Part shown: piece by piece, positions 8,222 to 16,732 of the stretch
How positions within the stretch are numbered: the stretch's first letter is position 1
Layout of the letters: the number at the start of each line of letters is the position of its first letter
Origin: Robertkochia solimangrovi
Lineage (GTDB): Bacteria; Bacteroidota; Bacteroidia; Flavobacteriales; Flavobacteriaceae
Assembly: GCF_007279655.1 (NCBI RefSeq)
Contig: NZ_QKWN01000004.1
Span: 186,001 to 250,000, forward strand
Reading direction: 5' to 3'
DNA: 64,000 nt
Made by a program: the position numbers and the translations under genes
The notes under the pieces: model-generated
Told to the model about the DNA's origin: nothing
Seen by the model: the letters and a program-made list of their open reading frames with translations, nothing else
The model's database searches: none

Positions 8222-9277
8222 ATGAATTCTTGTAAAACTTTCTTCACATTCCTTTCAATTACCTTTATAACCGTATTTCAAAACTCTGATGCCTGTACCC
8301 GTGTTGTTTATCACGGCACGAATGACCTGATCATTACGGCTCGCTCTATGGACTGGAAAGAAGAAATCCCTGCCAACCTTTGGATTCTACCCAGTGGAAT
8401 TTTAAGAAATGGACTCGTTGGAGAGAATTCGGTACAATGGCGATCGAAATACGGAAGCGTAGTGACAACCTCCTGGGATATTGCTTCTTCAGACGGCATG
8501 AATGAAAAAGGTTTGGTTGCCAATATGCTTTGGCTGGCTGAATCAGAATATCCAAAATTTGATCCGAAAGGCACTAAAAATGGATTGGCCATCTCACTCT
8601 GGCTCCAATATGCACTTGATAACTTTGCCACGGTCGAAGAAGCAGTTAATGACCTTGCTCAGGAAAAATTCATTGTAGTTTCCAGTCTCATCCCGGGAAC
8701 GGATCGTTTTACCACACTTCATTTATCACTCTCAGATGCCAAAGGTGATAATGCCATATTTGAATATATCAACGGCAAACTGGTGATCCACCATGATCCC
8801 AGTTATAATGTGATGACGAATTCTCCTATATTCAATGAACAACTTGCGATCAATGAATACTGGAAGGGAATTCCCGGAACCATTATGTTACCAGGAACCA
8901 ATCGGGCGGCAGACAGATATGTAAGAGCCTCCTACTACATCGGGGCCATTCCTAAAACCGACAATACCAGAAATGCGCTTGCCAGTGTTTTTGGAGTGAT
9001 CAGAAATTGCTCCGTTCCTTTGGGAATCTCCTCAGAAACTGAACCTAATATTTCATCGACTCGTTGGAGAACCGTGGCCGATCATAAGAATATGACCTAC
9101 TACTTTGACAACGTTCTAAATCCGAATGTTGTTTGGGTAGATCTGAAAAAAATAGATTTTAAGGAAAATGCTCCAGTCAAAAAATTAAGTCTTTCAAATA
9201 ATGAAATCTATGAAGGAGAATCTTCGGGAAAATTTACAGAAACAAAACCGTTTGCTTTTGCCGCATTACCACAATAA
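8222..9277 (+). CDS. Secreted choloylglycine hydrolase / penicillin V acylase family amidase
   Basis: A 351-residue N-terminal-nucleophile hydrolase of the linear amide C-N hydrolase family. The signal peptide covers residues 1-24, ending FQNSDA, so cleavage would expose Cys25 (CTRVVY) as the catalytic nucleophile, as the family requires. Other expected pieces are ARSMDW (active-site Arg and Asp), ASSDGMNEKGL, NVMTNSPIF (Asn) and STRWRT (Arg). The product should be periplasmic or exported and hydrolyse an amide bond in a small molecule. Known relatives cleave conjugated bile salts, penicillin V or N-acyl homoserine lactones; which one applies cannot be read from sequence. It is monocistronic in context: cupin gene divergent upstream, kinase gene 264 bp downstream. 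Confidence 0.9.
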   Translation: MNSCKTFFTFLSITFITVFQNSDACTRVVYHGTNDLIITARSMDWKEEIPANLWILPSGILRNGLVGENSVQWRSKYGSVVTTSWDIASSDGMNEKGLVANMLWLAESEYPKFDPKGTKNGLAISLWLQYALDNFATVEEAVNDLAQEKFIVVSSLIPGTDRFTTLHLSLSDAKGDNAIFEYINGKLVIHHDPSYNVMTNSPIFNEQLAINEYWKGIPGTIMLPGTNRAADRYVRASYYIGAIPKTDNTRNALASVFGVIRNCSVPLGISSETEPNISSTRWRTVADHKNMTYYFDNVLNPNVVWVDLKKIDFKENAPVKKLSLSNNEIYEGESSGKFTETKPFAFAALPQ

Positions 9278-9541
9278 ATAACCATGGTTCTTTCGAAATT
9301 CATCAGAAATATACCACAAGGAATATTTCCTCTTATTTCTAACTGGAATTCAACAATTAAATCATTGAAATCTCATTTCTTATACCGTTATTTGCCGCAG
9401 ATTTTAAAATTACGATATCCCCCATCGTTTTGATAGAGATTATGAAATGTCCTACACATTTCCAAGCATTTATTTGTTAAAATCTTGTGGCTTCGTATTA
9501 AAATCAATAATTTCATTTTAATTTAAGAATAAAGCAAGGTT

Positions 9542-12500
9542 ATGCCCCAAACTGACGTTATTCTGGAGAATAATTGCAATCGATTGTTCCGTGAAAATAC
9601 TTCGCTCATCCCATGGCTTCATGAGGATTTAAATTACGGTTTGTGGTATCTCGAAACCGATATTCCGGAGACTTTATGGATAAGTGAATCTTTCTGGAAA
9701 TTTCTCGGGTATGATCATATTTCAAAAGAAGAAAGAAATTCCACGATTCATTTAAATACCGGCTATTTAAACTTGCGAAGGGAGCTCAAAGAACTGATCA
9801 GGAAACAAAACACCCTACCTGATCCCATAAAATTCACGTTCATTAATAAGGAAGGTCAAAAAGTAAAGCTTCTTGCCGTAATTTTTTATGAACCGGAACT
9901 GTTGAAAAAAGGCAGCATCCTCCTAAAATTCATTAAGTCAGACAGCACTTTTATTAAAGAAAAAAAACTTAAAAAGAAGCTTTCAAAACTTAAACAACGG
10001 AATGCTCTTTACGAAATAACCAATACTATTACCCGTGTCGGTGGCTGGGAGGTAGATCTTGTGAACCAAACTATTCTATGGACCAAAACTACAAGAGAGA
10101 TTCATGAAGTCTCCCCGACTTTCGTACCTGATGTTGAAAATGCGATCGCGTTTTATAAAGAAGGCTGGAGCAGAGATACCATAAGCTCGCTATTTGAAAA
10201 AGCGATCAATAACGGAGAGTCCTACGATATTGAACTTAAACTGATCACTGCTAAAGGCAGGGAAATATGGGTACGTTCCATAGGACATCCCGAATTCGAA
10301 GAAGGTAAATGTGTACGTGTCTATGGTGCTTTTCAGGATATCGATAAACGCAAGTCAGAAGAATTTGAATCACAATTCAACAAAGAACGTTTTCAGTTAG
10401 TCTTCGATAATTCCTCTCTTGGAATAGTATTGAGAAGTATCTCAAATGAACTATTGCTGACCAACCCTGCCTTCCGGAAGATCTTTGGAATGGATCAGTC
10501 CATTAATGGGATGATCAAAAATCAAACCTTTAGAGATCTGATCCATCCGGATGACCGCGAAATGATGCAGAATTATCATCGTCAGCTATTATCAGGAGAG
10601 ATCGAGTCGTATTCATCAGAATGCCGGTTTTTCGACCTGACAGGAAAACTGATCTGGTGTCGCGTCAACACTTCCGTAGTGAATCGCAATGAGGATTCCG
10701 ATGCCCTCATCCTTTCACAGTTGGAAGATATCACTATCAAGAAAAAACTGGCTGCCAGATCGCTGGAAAACTCCAAGCGTTTCAGCGGTGCATTTGAATA
10801 TTCTCCAAATGGTATGGCATTGGTATCCTTGGAAGGAAGGTGGCTCATGGTCAATAATGCTCTGGGTAAAATGTTCGGGGTTTCGAAAGAAGAACTCCTG
10901 CATCGCTCCATGGAAAGCCTGACACATCCTGAAGATGCGAATCTGGATGAAGTGTTCATTCAGGAACTTCTTGACGATTCCCGACAGAGTTACAGCATAC
11001 AAAAAAGATATCTTCATAAAGATGGTTCTGTCATCTACGGACTTCTGAACGTTTCCCTTATCAGGGATCATGATGGTTCACCATTATACTATATCGGACA
11101 AATCAACGATATCAGCCGAAGGGTACGTTCACAGGAAGAATTACAAAATAGCCTCAGTGAGCTCCAGGGTCTTTTGAATGCAACCACTCATGTCTCCATA
11201 ATTGAAACCGATTTAAACGGTATTGCCCGAAAGTTCAATAAAGGTGCTGAGAATCTATTAGGATATAAAGCTTCGGAAATCGTCGATAAGAAACCGGTAA
11301 GTATCTTTCATGATCCCGATGAGATCGAAGAACGTGGAAAGGAACTTACTACCCAGTATAACCGGCCGGTTTCCGGGTTTGAAGTATTTGTACATAAGGC
11401 AAATAAAAGAGAATTTGAGTCAAGGGAATGGACCTATATCAGGAAAAACGGAGAACGATTCCCAGTACAACTCGTTGCAACGGCTGTGGTTAATTCCAAA
11501 GATGAAATCACTGGATATCTGGGTGTTGCAACTGACATCTCCCAATTAAAGGAAATGGAGGTTTCCTTGGTTAAGGCCAAACAAAAGGCGGAAACTGCCA
11601 ACAGGTCGAAATCGGAATTCCTCGCAAATATGAGTCACGAGATCCGGACACCACTAAATGGTATCATCGGGTTTACTGACCTCCTGATGAAAACCACGCT
11701 TTCCGAAAGCCAGGAGCATTATATGCAAACCGTATATAATTCTGCGAATCATTTGCTGGATATCATCAATGACGTACTGGATTTTTCGAAGATCGAAGCA
11801 GGAAAGCTTGAATTGAATATTGAAAAGATCGACCTTCTGGAGCTTTGCAGCCAAACCATGGATATTATTAAACATCAGGCACACGCGAAATCACTTGAAG
11901 TTTTGCTGGATATTCCTCCGCTGATCGATAGATTCATCTATGCAGATACAGTTCGCTTACGCCAGATCCTTACCAACCTCCTTGGAAATGCAGTGAAATT
12001 TACTGAGGAAGGTGAAGTAGAAATGAAGATTCGTCATGACAAGCTGGAACAGCAAGAGGGCTTCAATCGCTTTACATTTTCGATACGAGATACCGGAGTA
12101 GGTATAGCCCCTCATAATCTTTCCAAGATCTTCAGAGCATTTGACCAGGAAGATTCCTCAACTACCCGAAAATATGGAGGTACCGGACTCGGACTTACTA
12201 TAAGTAACAGATTACTGGAACTTATGGGAAGTAAACTCGAGGTAACAAGCGAACCCGGCAAAGGGAGTGTTTTCTCTTTCACTATTGATTTCAGATCTGA
12301 AAAGGGAATTTCAACTGCTAAAAAACCAGGTTTCATCAAGGTTCAAAAAGTCCTGGTAGTAGATGATAATGACCATAACAAATCGATATTATCCGAAATG
12401 TTACAGGTTAAAAAAATCGAAGTCATTACGGCTTCAAACGGGATTGAAGCATTAGAGATTCTCGAAAACTCATCACAATTCGACTTGATGATCATCGATT

Positions 12501-13162
12501 ATAACATGCCATATATGAATGGCATCGAAGTAGTGAAGCACATCAGAGAGACCTTTAATATCCATAAAGACCTTTTACCCGTGATGCTCCTTCACAGTTC
12601 GGTAGAGGACACCATCATCAACAAGGCCTGTAAAGAGCTTGACATTCAATTTAATATAACGAAACCTATATCGATAAGACAGCTGTGTACTACAGTAGAC
12701 ATGATCGAACGACCCCCTAAGCAAATGGATGACAAAATTTACGAGGTAACCAACCAAACATCGCTGAACGATGTTGCCTGCAACGTGTTGATCGCGGAAG
12801 ATAATCCGGTTAACAAATTACTGGCCCGTACACTGATTCAAAAACTGGTACCGTTAGCGACCATTATCGAAGCTGATGACGGGGCTATTGCAGTCGAAAA
12901 ATTTCTTGAAAATAAGATCGATATTATTTTTATGGATATTCAAATGCCTGTGATGAGTGGTATTGAGGCAACCAGGAAAATCAGATCACTTGAAAATGGT
13001 ACTTCCCGTGTTCCGATCGTTGCACTTACCGCCAGATCGATCAAAGGAGAGAAGGAAAAAAGCATCACCTATGGAATGGATGAATACTTGTCAAAACCCG
13101 TGATCTTTGAAACCATCAGACAAACGCTAATCAGATTTCTGATCAAAGAACCTGTGAGTTAA
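9542..13162 (+). CDS. Multi-PAS hybrid histidine kinase with two receivers
   Basis: A 1206-residue sensor kinase without evident membrane segments, so probably cytoplasmic. It has about five PAS-type domains (roughly 30-130, 165-275, 285-400, 405-525 and 535-665), a HisKA helix with SHEIRTP (phospho-accepting His699), and an ATPase domain (about 800-915; NLLGNAVKFT, DTGVGIAP, GTGLGLTIS). Receiver 1 has VVDDN, Asp986 in IIDYNMP and TKPIS. Receiver 2 has IAEDN, Asp1132 in FMDIQMP and SKPV. It begins an operon whose next genes encode an Hpt-containing protein and a single-domain response regulator, so His to Asp to His to Asp phosphorelay is the natural reading. The PAS array suggests sensing of a cytoplasmic signal such as redox state, oxygen or a ligand; no cofactor-binding residue could be assigned. 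Confidence 0.94.
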   Translation: MPQTDVILENNCNRLFRENTSLIPWLHEDLNYGLWYLETDIPETLWISESFWKFLGYDHISKEERNSTIHLNTGYLNLRRELKELIRKQNTLPDPIKFTFINKEGQKVKLLAVIFYEPELLKKGSILLKFIKSDSTFIKEKKLKKKLSKLKQRNALYEITNTITRVGGWEVDLVNQTILWTKTTREIHEVSPTFVPDVENAIAFYKEGWSRDTISSLFEKAINNGESYDIELKLITAKGREIWVRSIGHPEFEEGKCVRVYGAFQDIDKRKSEEFESQFNKERFQLVFDNSSLGIVLRSISNELLLTNPAFRKIFGMDQSINGMIKNQTFRDLIHPDDREMMQNYHRQLLSGEIESYSSECRFFDLTGKLIWCRVNTSVVNRNEDSDALILSQLEDITIKKKLAARSLENSKRFSGAFEYSPNGMALVSLEGRWLMVNNALGKMFGVSKEELLHRSMESLTHPEDANLDEVFIQELLDDSRQSYSIQKRYLHKDGSVIYGLLNVSLIRDHDGSPLYYIGQINDISRRVRSQEELQNSLSELQGLLNATTHVSIIETDLNGIARKFNKGAENLLGYKASEIVDKKPVSIFHDPDEIEERGKELTTQYNRPVSGFEVFVHKANKREFESREWTYIRKNGERFPVQLVATAVVNSKDEITGYLGVATDISQLKEMEVSLVKAKQKAETANRSKSEFLANMSHEIRTPLNGIIGFTDLLMKTTLSESQEHYMQTVYNSANHLLDIINDVLDFSKIEAGKLELNIEKIDLLELCSQTMDIIKHQAHAKSLEVLLDIPPLIDRFIYADTVRLRQILTNLLGNAVKFTEEGEVEMKIRHDKLEQQEGFNRFTFSIRDTGVGIAPHNLSKIFRAFDQEDSSTTRKYGGTGLGLTISNRLLELMGSKLEVTSEPGKGSVFSFTIDFRSEKGISTAKKPGFIKVQKVLVVDDNDHNKSILSEMLQVKKIEVITASNGIEALEILENSSQFDLMIIDYNMPYMNGIEVVKHIRETFNIHKDLLPVMLLHSSVEDTIINKACKELDIQFNITKPISIRQLCTTVDMIERPPKQMDDKIYEVTNQTSLNDVACNVLIAEDNPVNKLLARTLIQKLVPLATIIEADDGAIAVEKFLENKIDIIFMDIQMPVMSGIEATRKIRSLENGTSRVPIVALTARSIKGEKEKSITYGMDEYLSKPVIFETIRQTLIRFLIKEPVS

Positions 13163-13190
13163 CAGATTCCCGAGTATTAAAGAATAAATT

Positions 13191-13919
13191 ATGCCCCAGA
13201 CCAACCACGTACAATTACTTATCATAACCGGATGCGAGAACAGAGCCGGTGAATTATATAAAATAACCGAAAATTCAGGACTGAATTCAGTATTCTGCAA
13301 AAATAGTTTTGAGGCAATACAAAAACTTAAGTCCGAACAGGAATTCGACCTTATTTTGATCGATAAGGATGCCGGTCCTCTTAAGGCTTTACAATTCTCG
13401 GAATACCTAACCCTTGAACTTTCGGTCACTACACCGATTGTCGTTGTCGGTGGCAGTCAGGAAGAATATATTCTTTCCGAAAGAACCTTTAAACAATTGA
13501 ACGACCCGATCAGTGAAGTCGATCTTCAAAAGATCCTGATTGAACTACCCATAGCGAAAATTAAAGGAGGTAGATCATCAAGTTTCTATTCCCTGAATTA
13601 TCTGAAAGACCTCTCTGATAACGATCAGGATTTCATTGCGGAATCGATCAGTATTTTCAAAACATCGGTTGAGCAAAAACTGATCGGATTACAGGTCACT
13701 ATCGCAGAAAACGATTTTAAGAAGTCCAGGGAAATTACCCATAATATAAAACCATCCTTTGAGATGCTTGAGAATGATGAATGTCGTGAACTTTGCGATA
13801 CCATATGTTACAGGGCTTCCGAAGAAGAAATACCGGCATTAGTTCAAATTCTACTTGACAAGTTCACCAAGATCATCGAAGAACTGAAATATGAATTCCC
13901 CAAACTCAATGACGTATGA
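13191..13919 (+). CDS. Pseudo-receiver plus Hpt phosphotransfer protein
   Basis: A 242-residue protein with two parts. Residues 1-120 have the spacing of a receiver and keep an Asp (Asp58 in LILIDKD). However, the acidic pair near the N terminus is replaced (IITGCEN) and the conserved Lys-Pro is now NDPIS, so phosphorylation of this half is doubtful. Residues 135-235 form a helical Hpt domain with the phospho-accepting His184 in REITHNIKPS. The likely role is to shuttle phosphate between the receivers of the preceding hybrid kinase and the response regulator encoded next. Its stop overlaps the start of that regulator by 4 nt (ATGA), indicating translational coupling. Confidence 0.85.
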   Translation: MPQTNHVQLLIITGCENRAGELYKITENSGLNSVFCKNSFEAIQKLKSEQEFDLILIDKDAGPLKALQFSEYLTLELSVTTPIVVVGGSQEEYILSERTFKQLNDPISEVDLQKILIELPIAKIKGGRSSSFYSLNYLKDLSDNDQDFIAESISIFKTSVEQKLIGLQVTIAENDFKKSREITHNIKPSFEMLENDECRELCDTICYRASEEEIPALVQILLDKFTKIIEELKYEFPKLNDV

Positions 13920-14281
13920 AAAAGAGAATCCTGGTTGTGGAGGACAATCCCATGATCGTGAAATCACTGGAGTTTAAATTGACCCGGGATGGCTATAATG
14001 TTACTGTTGCTGTCGACGGAAGAGAAGGACTACGCCTACTTGAAAAAGAAGCTTTCGAACTCGTGATCACCGACCTTATGTTACCTTTTGTAACCGGCAA
14101 TGAACTTATCGAACATATCCGAAAGAACAATCCCGAACTTCCGGTCATCGTACTCTCCACCTCGAACCAGGAAGAAACGATCATCGAAGCTTTTGAGATC
14201 GGTGTGAATGACTTTATCACCAAACCCTTTAGTCCGAACGAACTCTCCCTAAGAGTTAAAAGAACCCTGAATATCCATTAA
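13916..14281 (+). CDS. Single-domain response regulator (CheY-like)
   Basis: A 121-residue stand-alone receiver with all key residues: acidic cluster VVEDN, phospho-acceptor Asp53 in VITDLMLP, Ser/Thr switch in VLSTSN and Lys in TKPFSP. There is no DNA-binding or enzymatic output domain, so it should act by protein contact, as CheY does. It overlaps the Hpt gene by 4 nt and lies directly before the HEAT, glycosyltransferase and YaiO genes. I infer that it is the terminal phosphate acceptor of the relay and controls the polysaccharide apparatus after translation. A partner cannot be proved from sequence, but the adjacent HEAT protein is a natural candidate. Confidence 0.92.
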   Translation: MKKRILVVEDNPMIVKSLEFKLTRDGYNVTVAVDGREGLRLLEKEAFELVITDLMLPFVTGNELIEHIRKNNPELPVIVLSTSNQEETIIEAFEIGVNDFITKPFSPNELSLRVKRTLNIH

Positions 14282-14324
14282 ACTGGAAGCATTCAACGAC
14301 ATATTTGCTGACACACCGTGGATC

Positions 14325-15296
14325 GTGCAAATGAATTTACTATTCGCCTGTATATTCTTTGTGGCTTCCCTTCTTTTCACCATTGCCATAATCTTATTGC
14401 GTCTATTTAAGAATCGAAGAGAAAACGCCAAGAAAATATATCAGGATCAAATCGGTGATTTTATCAATGAATGTCTGTTTAATGAAGAATTCGATATTGA
14501 AGCTGAAGCGGAAAGATTTCGTGCTGAATGGCTGAAAACTAACCTTAGAAGAAAAATAGCGATTCGTCAGATTCTTATCTTCAATGAGAATTTAAAAGGC
14601 GAATCGGAGAAACAGGTCAAAAGATTATTCTATTTACTCCGACTAGATCAGTTTGTCTTTGAGATCCTGAAAAAAAGTGCATGGCATCAACAATCGAGAG
14701 CTTTATATGTCATGTCGGAACTAAAAGTATTGAAGCCGGCACTAGTGGCTCCCTTTCTGCATTCCAAAATTCACGGTGTAAGAGAGCAAGCTATTTATTA
14801 TTTCCTCAAAACTTCCGATTCCGATCCATTGCGATTTTTTGAAAATCTAACCGTTGAGCTAACCTTATGGGAGCAGCTGTATATACAGGATAGCCTTCAG
14901 AATGTATATCAGGGAAAAATCCCGGATTTTTCCCAATGGCTTGAACACCCCTTATTATCCGTTCGGTTGTTCGCAATACGGATGATTCGTGAGTTCTCAC
15001 AATTCGAGAATATTGCAACCTTGATTCCCATGCTTAATCACAGAGATCCCTTGGTTCGGAAAGAAACAATCAAAACGCTTTGCCGCTTAAATTTTGAAAA
15101 GCTTCCATCGATACTGTTAGCTCAATTCCAAAAGGAGGAAGAAAACGTGAAACTTGAAATCATCAATGCGATCAGATCTCTGGGAACATTAGCAATGTTA
15201 CAAGACCTTAGGTCAAACATAAAAGAAGATGAAAACCGAATCGCTCTCAAGCTTTTAAAGGCAGAAAAGAAACTAAAATTATTAACCACTGAATAA
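14325..15296 (+). CDS. Membrane-anchored HEAT-repeat protein
   Basis: A 323-residue protein with one N-terminal transmembrane helix (about 5-27) followed by RLFKNRRENAKK. The positive flank puts the long C-terminal part in the cytoplasm. That part is helical, with HEAT-like repeats most visible from about 115 on (paired helices around ALVAPFLHSKIHGVREQAIY and TLIPMLNHRDPLVRKETIK). HEAT solenoids are protein-binding scaffolds. The start is unsettled: GTG 14325 or ATG 14331 are the first usual codons. The frame is open and protein-like back to 14271, reading KLEAFNDIFADTPWIVQ before the GTG, with an ATT at 14277 that overlaps the stop of the response regulator. Translation may therefore begin at a rare codon. 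The position between regulator and glycosyltransferase suggests an adaptor coupling the two. Confidence 0.8.
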   Translation: MQMNLLFACIFFVASLLFTIAIILLRLFKNRRENAKKIYQDQIGDFINECLFNEEFDIEAEAERFRAEWLKTNLRRKIAIRQILIFNENLKGESEKQVKRLFYLLRLDQFVFEILKKSAWHQQSRALYVMSELKVLKPALVAPFLHSKIHGVREQAIYYFLKTSDSDPLRFFENLTVELTLWEQLYIQDSLQNVYQGKIPDFSQWLEHPLLSVRLFAIRMIREFSQFENIATLIPMLNHRDPLVRKETIKTLCRLNFEKLPSILLAQFQKEEENVKLEIINAIRSLGTLAMLQDLRSNIKEDENRIALKLLKAEKKLKLLTTE

Positions 15297-16729
15297 AGAG
15301 CCCTATCAATATTTTCGATAACATAACCGAGATCTTTAGCTGGATATTCCTGGTTTATGGGATTCTTGTTTGTACATGTTATGTACTCGCAGCGATTTTT
15401 TCCTTTTATGAGATAAGAGACTATAAGCGAAAATACAATCTAAAAGATGAAGTCGCTTTGTTACAATCAAACAACCTACCTGCTATTTCTATTTTAGCTC
15501 CAGCCTATAATGAGGAGGCGAATATCGTTGAAAATGTCAGGTCACTGCTTACCGTTAACTACCCATATTTCGAGATTGTGATCATCAATGACGGAAGTAA
15601 GGATGGGACATTGAATCAATTGATCTCCACTTTTCAACTGATAGAAGATGACACCCCCTATCATAACTTCATACCCTCTAAAGACATCAATCGAGTGTAT
15701 CGATCCTCCAGTCATTCCTTTAGAAACCTCAAGGTTATCGATAAAAAGAACGGAGGAAAGGCTGATGCGCTGAATGCCGGCATCAATGCATGCAGCCATG
15801 AGATCATCTGTTGTATCGATGTTGACTGTATTCTTGAAAGTGATGCATTGTTAAAACTCATAAAACCATTCCTGAACAATAAAAACAAGGTGATCGCCTC
15901 CGGGGGAATCATTAGAATTGCTAATTCATGTATCATCGAGGACGGCAGAATCATCGAAGTGAAATTACCGGAGAAATTTATCGCAAAAGCTCAGGTCATA
16001 GAATATTTCAGAGCTTTCTTAATGGGTAGAATGGCCTGGTCCAGAATCGACGGATTAATGCTGATTTCAGGAGCTTTTGGCATGTTCGACAAACAAACCG
16101 TTATGGATGCAGGCGGTTATAATCATAATACCGTAGGTGAAGATATGGAATTGCTCGTTCGCATGCGAAGAGTTATGGCTGAAAAAAACACACCCTATAC
16201 TGTAGGCTTTATCCCGGATCCACTATGCTGGACCGAAGTACCTCAGGACTGGAATATTCTGTACCGACAGCGCAATCGCTGGACCCGAGGTACTATTGAA
16301 ACCTTATGGCTGCATCGTAAGATGATGTTCAATCCCAAATACAAAATACTCGGACTCCTCAGCGCACCCTATTGGATGTTATTTGAGTGGCTGGCACCGA
16401 TCATTGAATTTTGCGGTATCCTCTTCTTTATGTTGTTGTTGCTTTTTGGCAAAGTGAACTGGTTCTATGTATCGAGTTTCTTCCTTGCCTCCTATTCATT
16501 TATCGTCCTGTTCTCGATAACCGCGATCTTCTTTGAAGAATATTCCTTTCAACAGTATAAGCGAACAAACTACATCTATAAACTGATTCTCACGGCTTGC
16601 CTGGAACCCTTCATCCTTCACCCTTACATCGTTTGGTCCAGTCTAAAAGGAAATATCGACCTGATCAGAGGGAAAAAATCGTGGGGAGAAATGCAACGTA
16701 CCGGACTCAGAAATTCTGCTAAGACATAA
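15293..16729 (+). CDS. Processive family-2 glycosyltransferase (exopolysaccharide synthase-like)
   Basis: An integral inner-membrane glycosyltransferase of the PgaC/cellulose-synthase type. The frame is open from 15293, and the first 55 codons encode a clear transmembrane helix (WIFLVYGILVCTCYVLAAIF) as expected for the family. The first usual start codon is a TTG at 15458, which would delete that helix, so I extend the gene upstream; the codon at 15293 is ATA, overlapping the stop of the HEAT gene. Catalytic motifs are PAYNEE, NDGSKDGT, DVD in CIDVDC, VGEDMELL and the processivity motif QRNRW (QxxRW). Three or four transmembrane helices follow the catalytic domain. It probably polymerises a sugar nucleotide and moves the chain across the inner membrane, for export by the YaiO-type barrel encoded 3 nt downstream. 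The sugar is not predictable. Confidence 0.88.
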   Translation: MKSPINIFDNITEIFSWIFLVYGILVCTCYVLAAIFSFYEIRDYKRKYNLKDEVALLQSNNLPAISILAPAYNEEANIVENVRSLLTVNYPYFEIVIINDGSKDGTLNQLISTFQLIEDDTPYHNFIPSKDINRVYRSSSHSFRNLKVIDKKNGGKADALNAGINACSHEIICCIDVDCILESDALLKLIKPFLNNKNKVIASGGIIRIANSCIIEDGRIIEVKLPEKFIAKAQVIEYFRAFLMGRMAWSRIDGLMLISGAFGMFDKQTVMDAGGYNHNTVGEDMELLVRMRRVMAEKNTPYTVGFIPDPLCWTEVPQDWNILYRQRNRWTRGTIETLWLHRKMMFNPKYKILGLLSAPYWMLFEWLAPIIEFCGILFFMLLLLFGKVNWFYVSSFFLASYSFIVLFSITAIFFEEYSFQQYKRTNYIYKLILTACLEPFILHPYIVWSSLKGNIDLIRGKKSWGEMQRTGLRNSAKT

Positions 16730-16732
16730 GCT

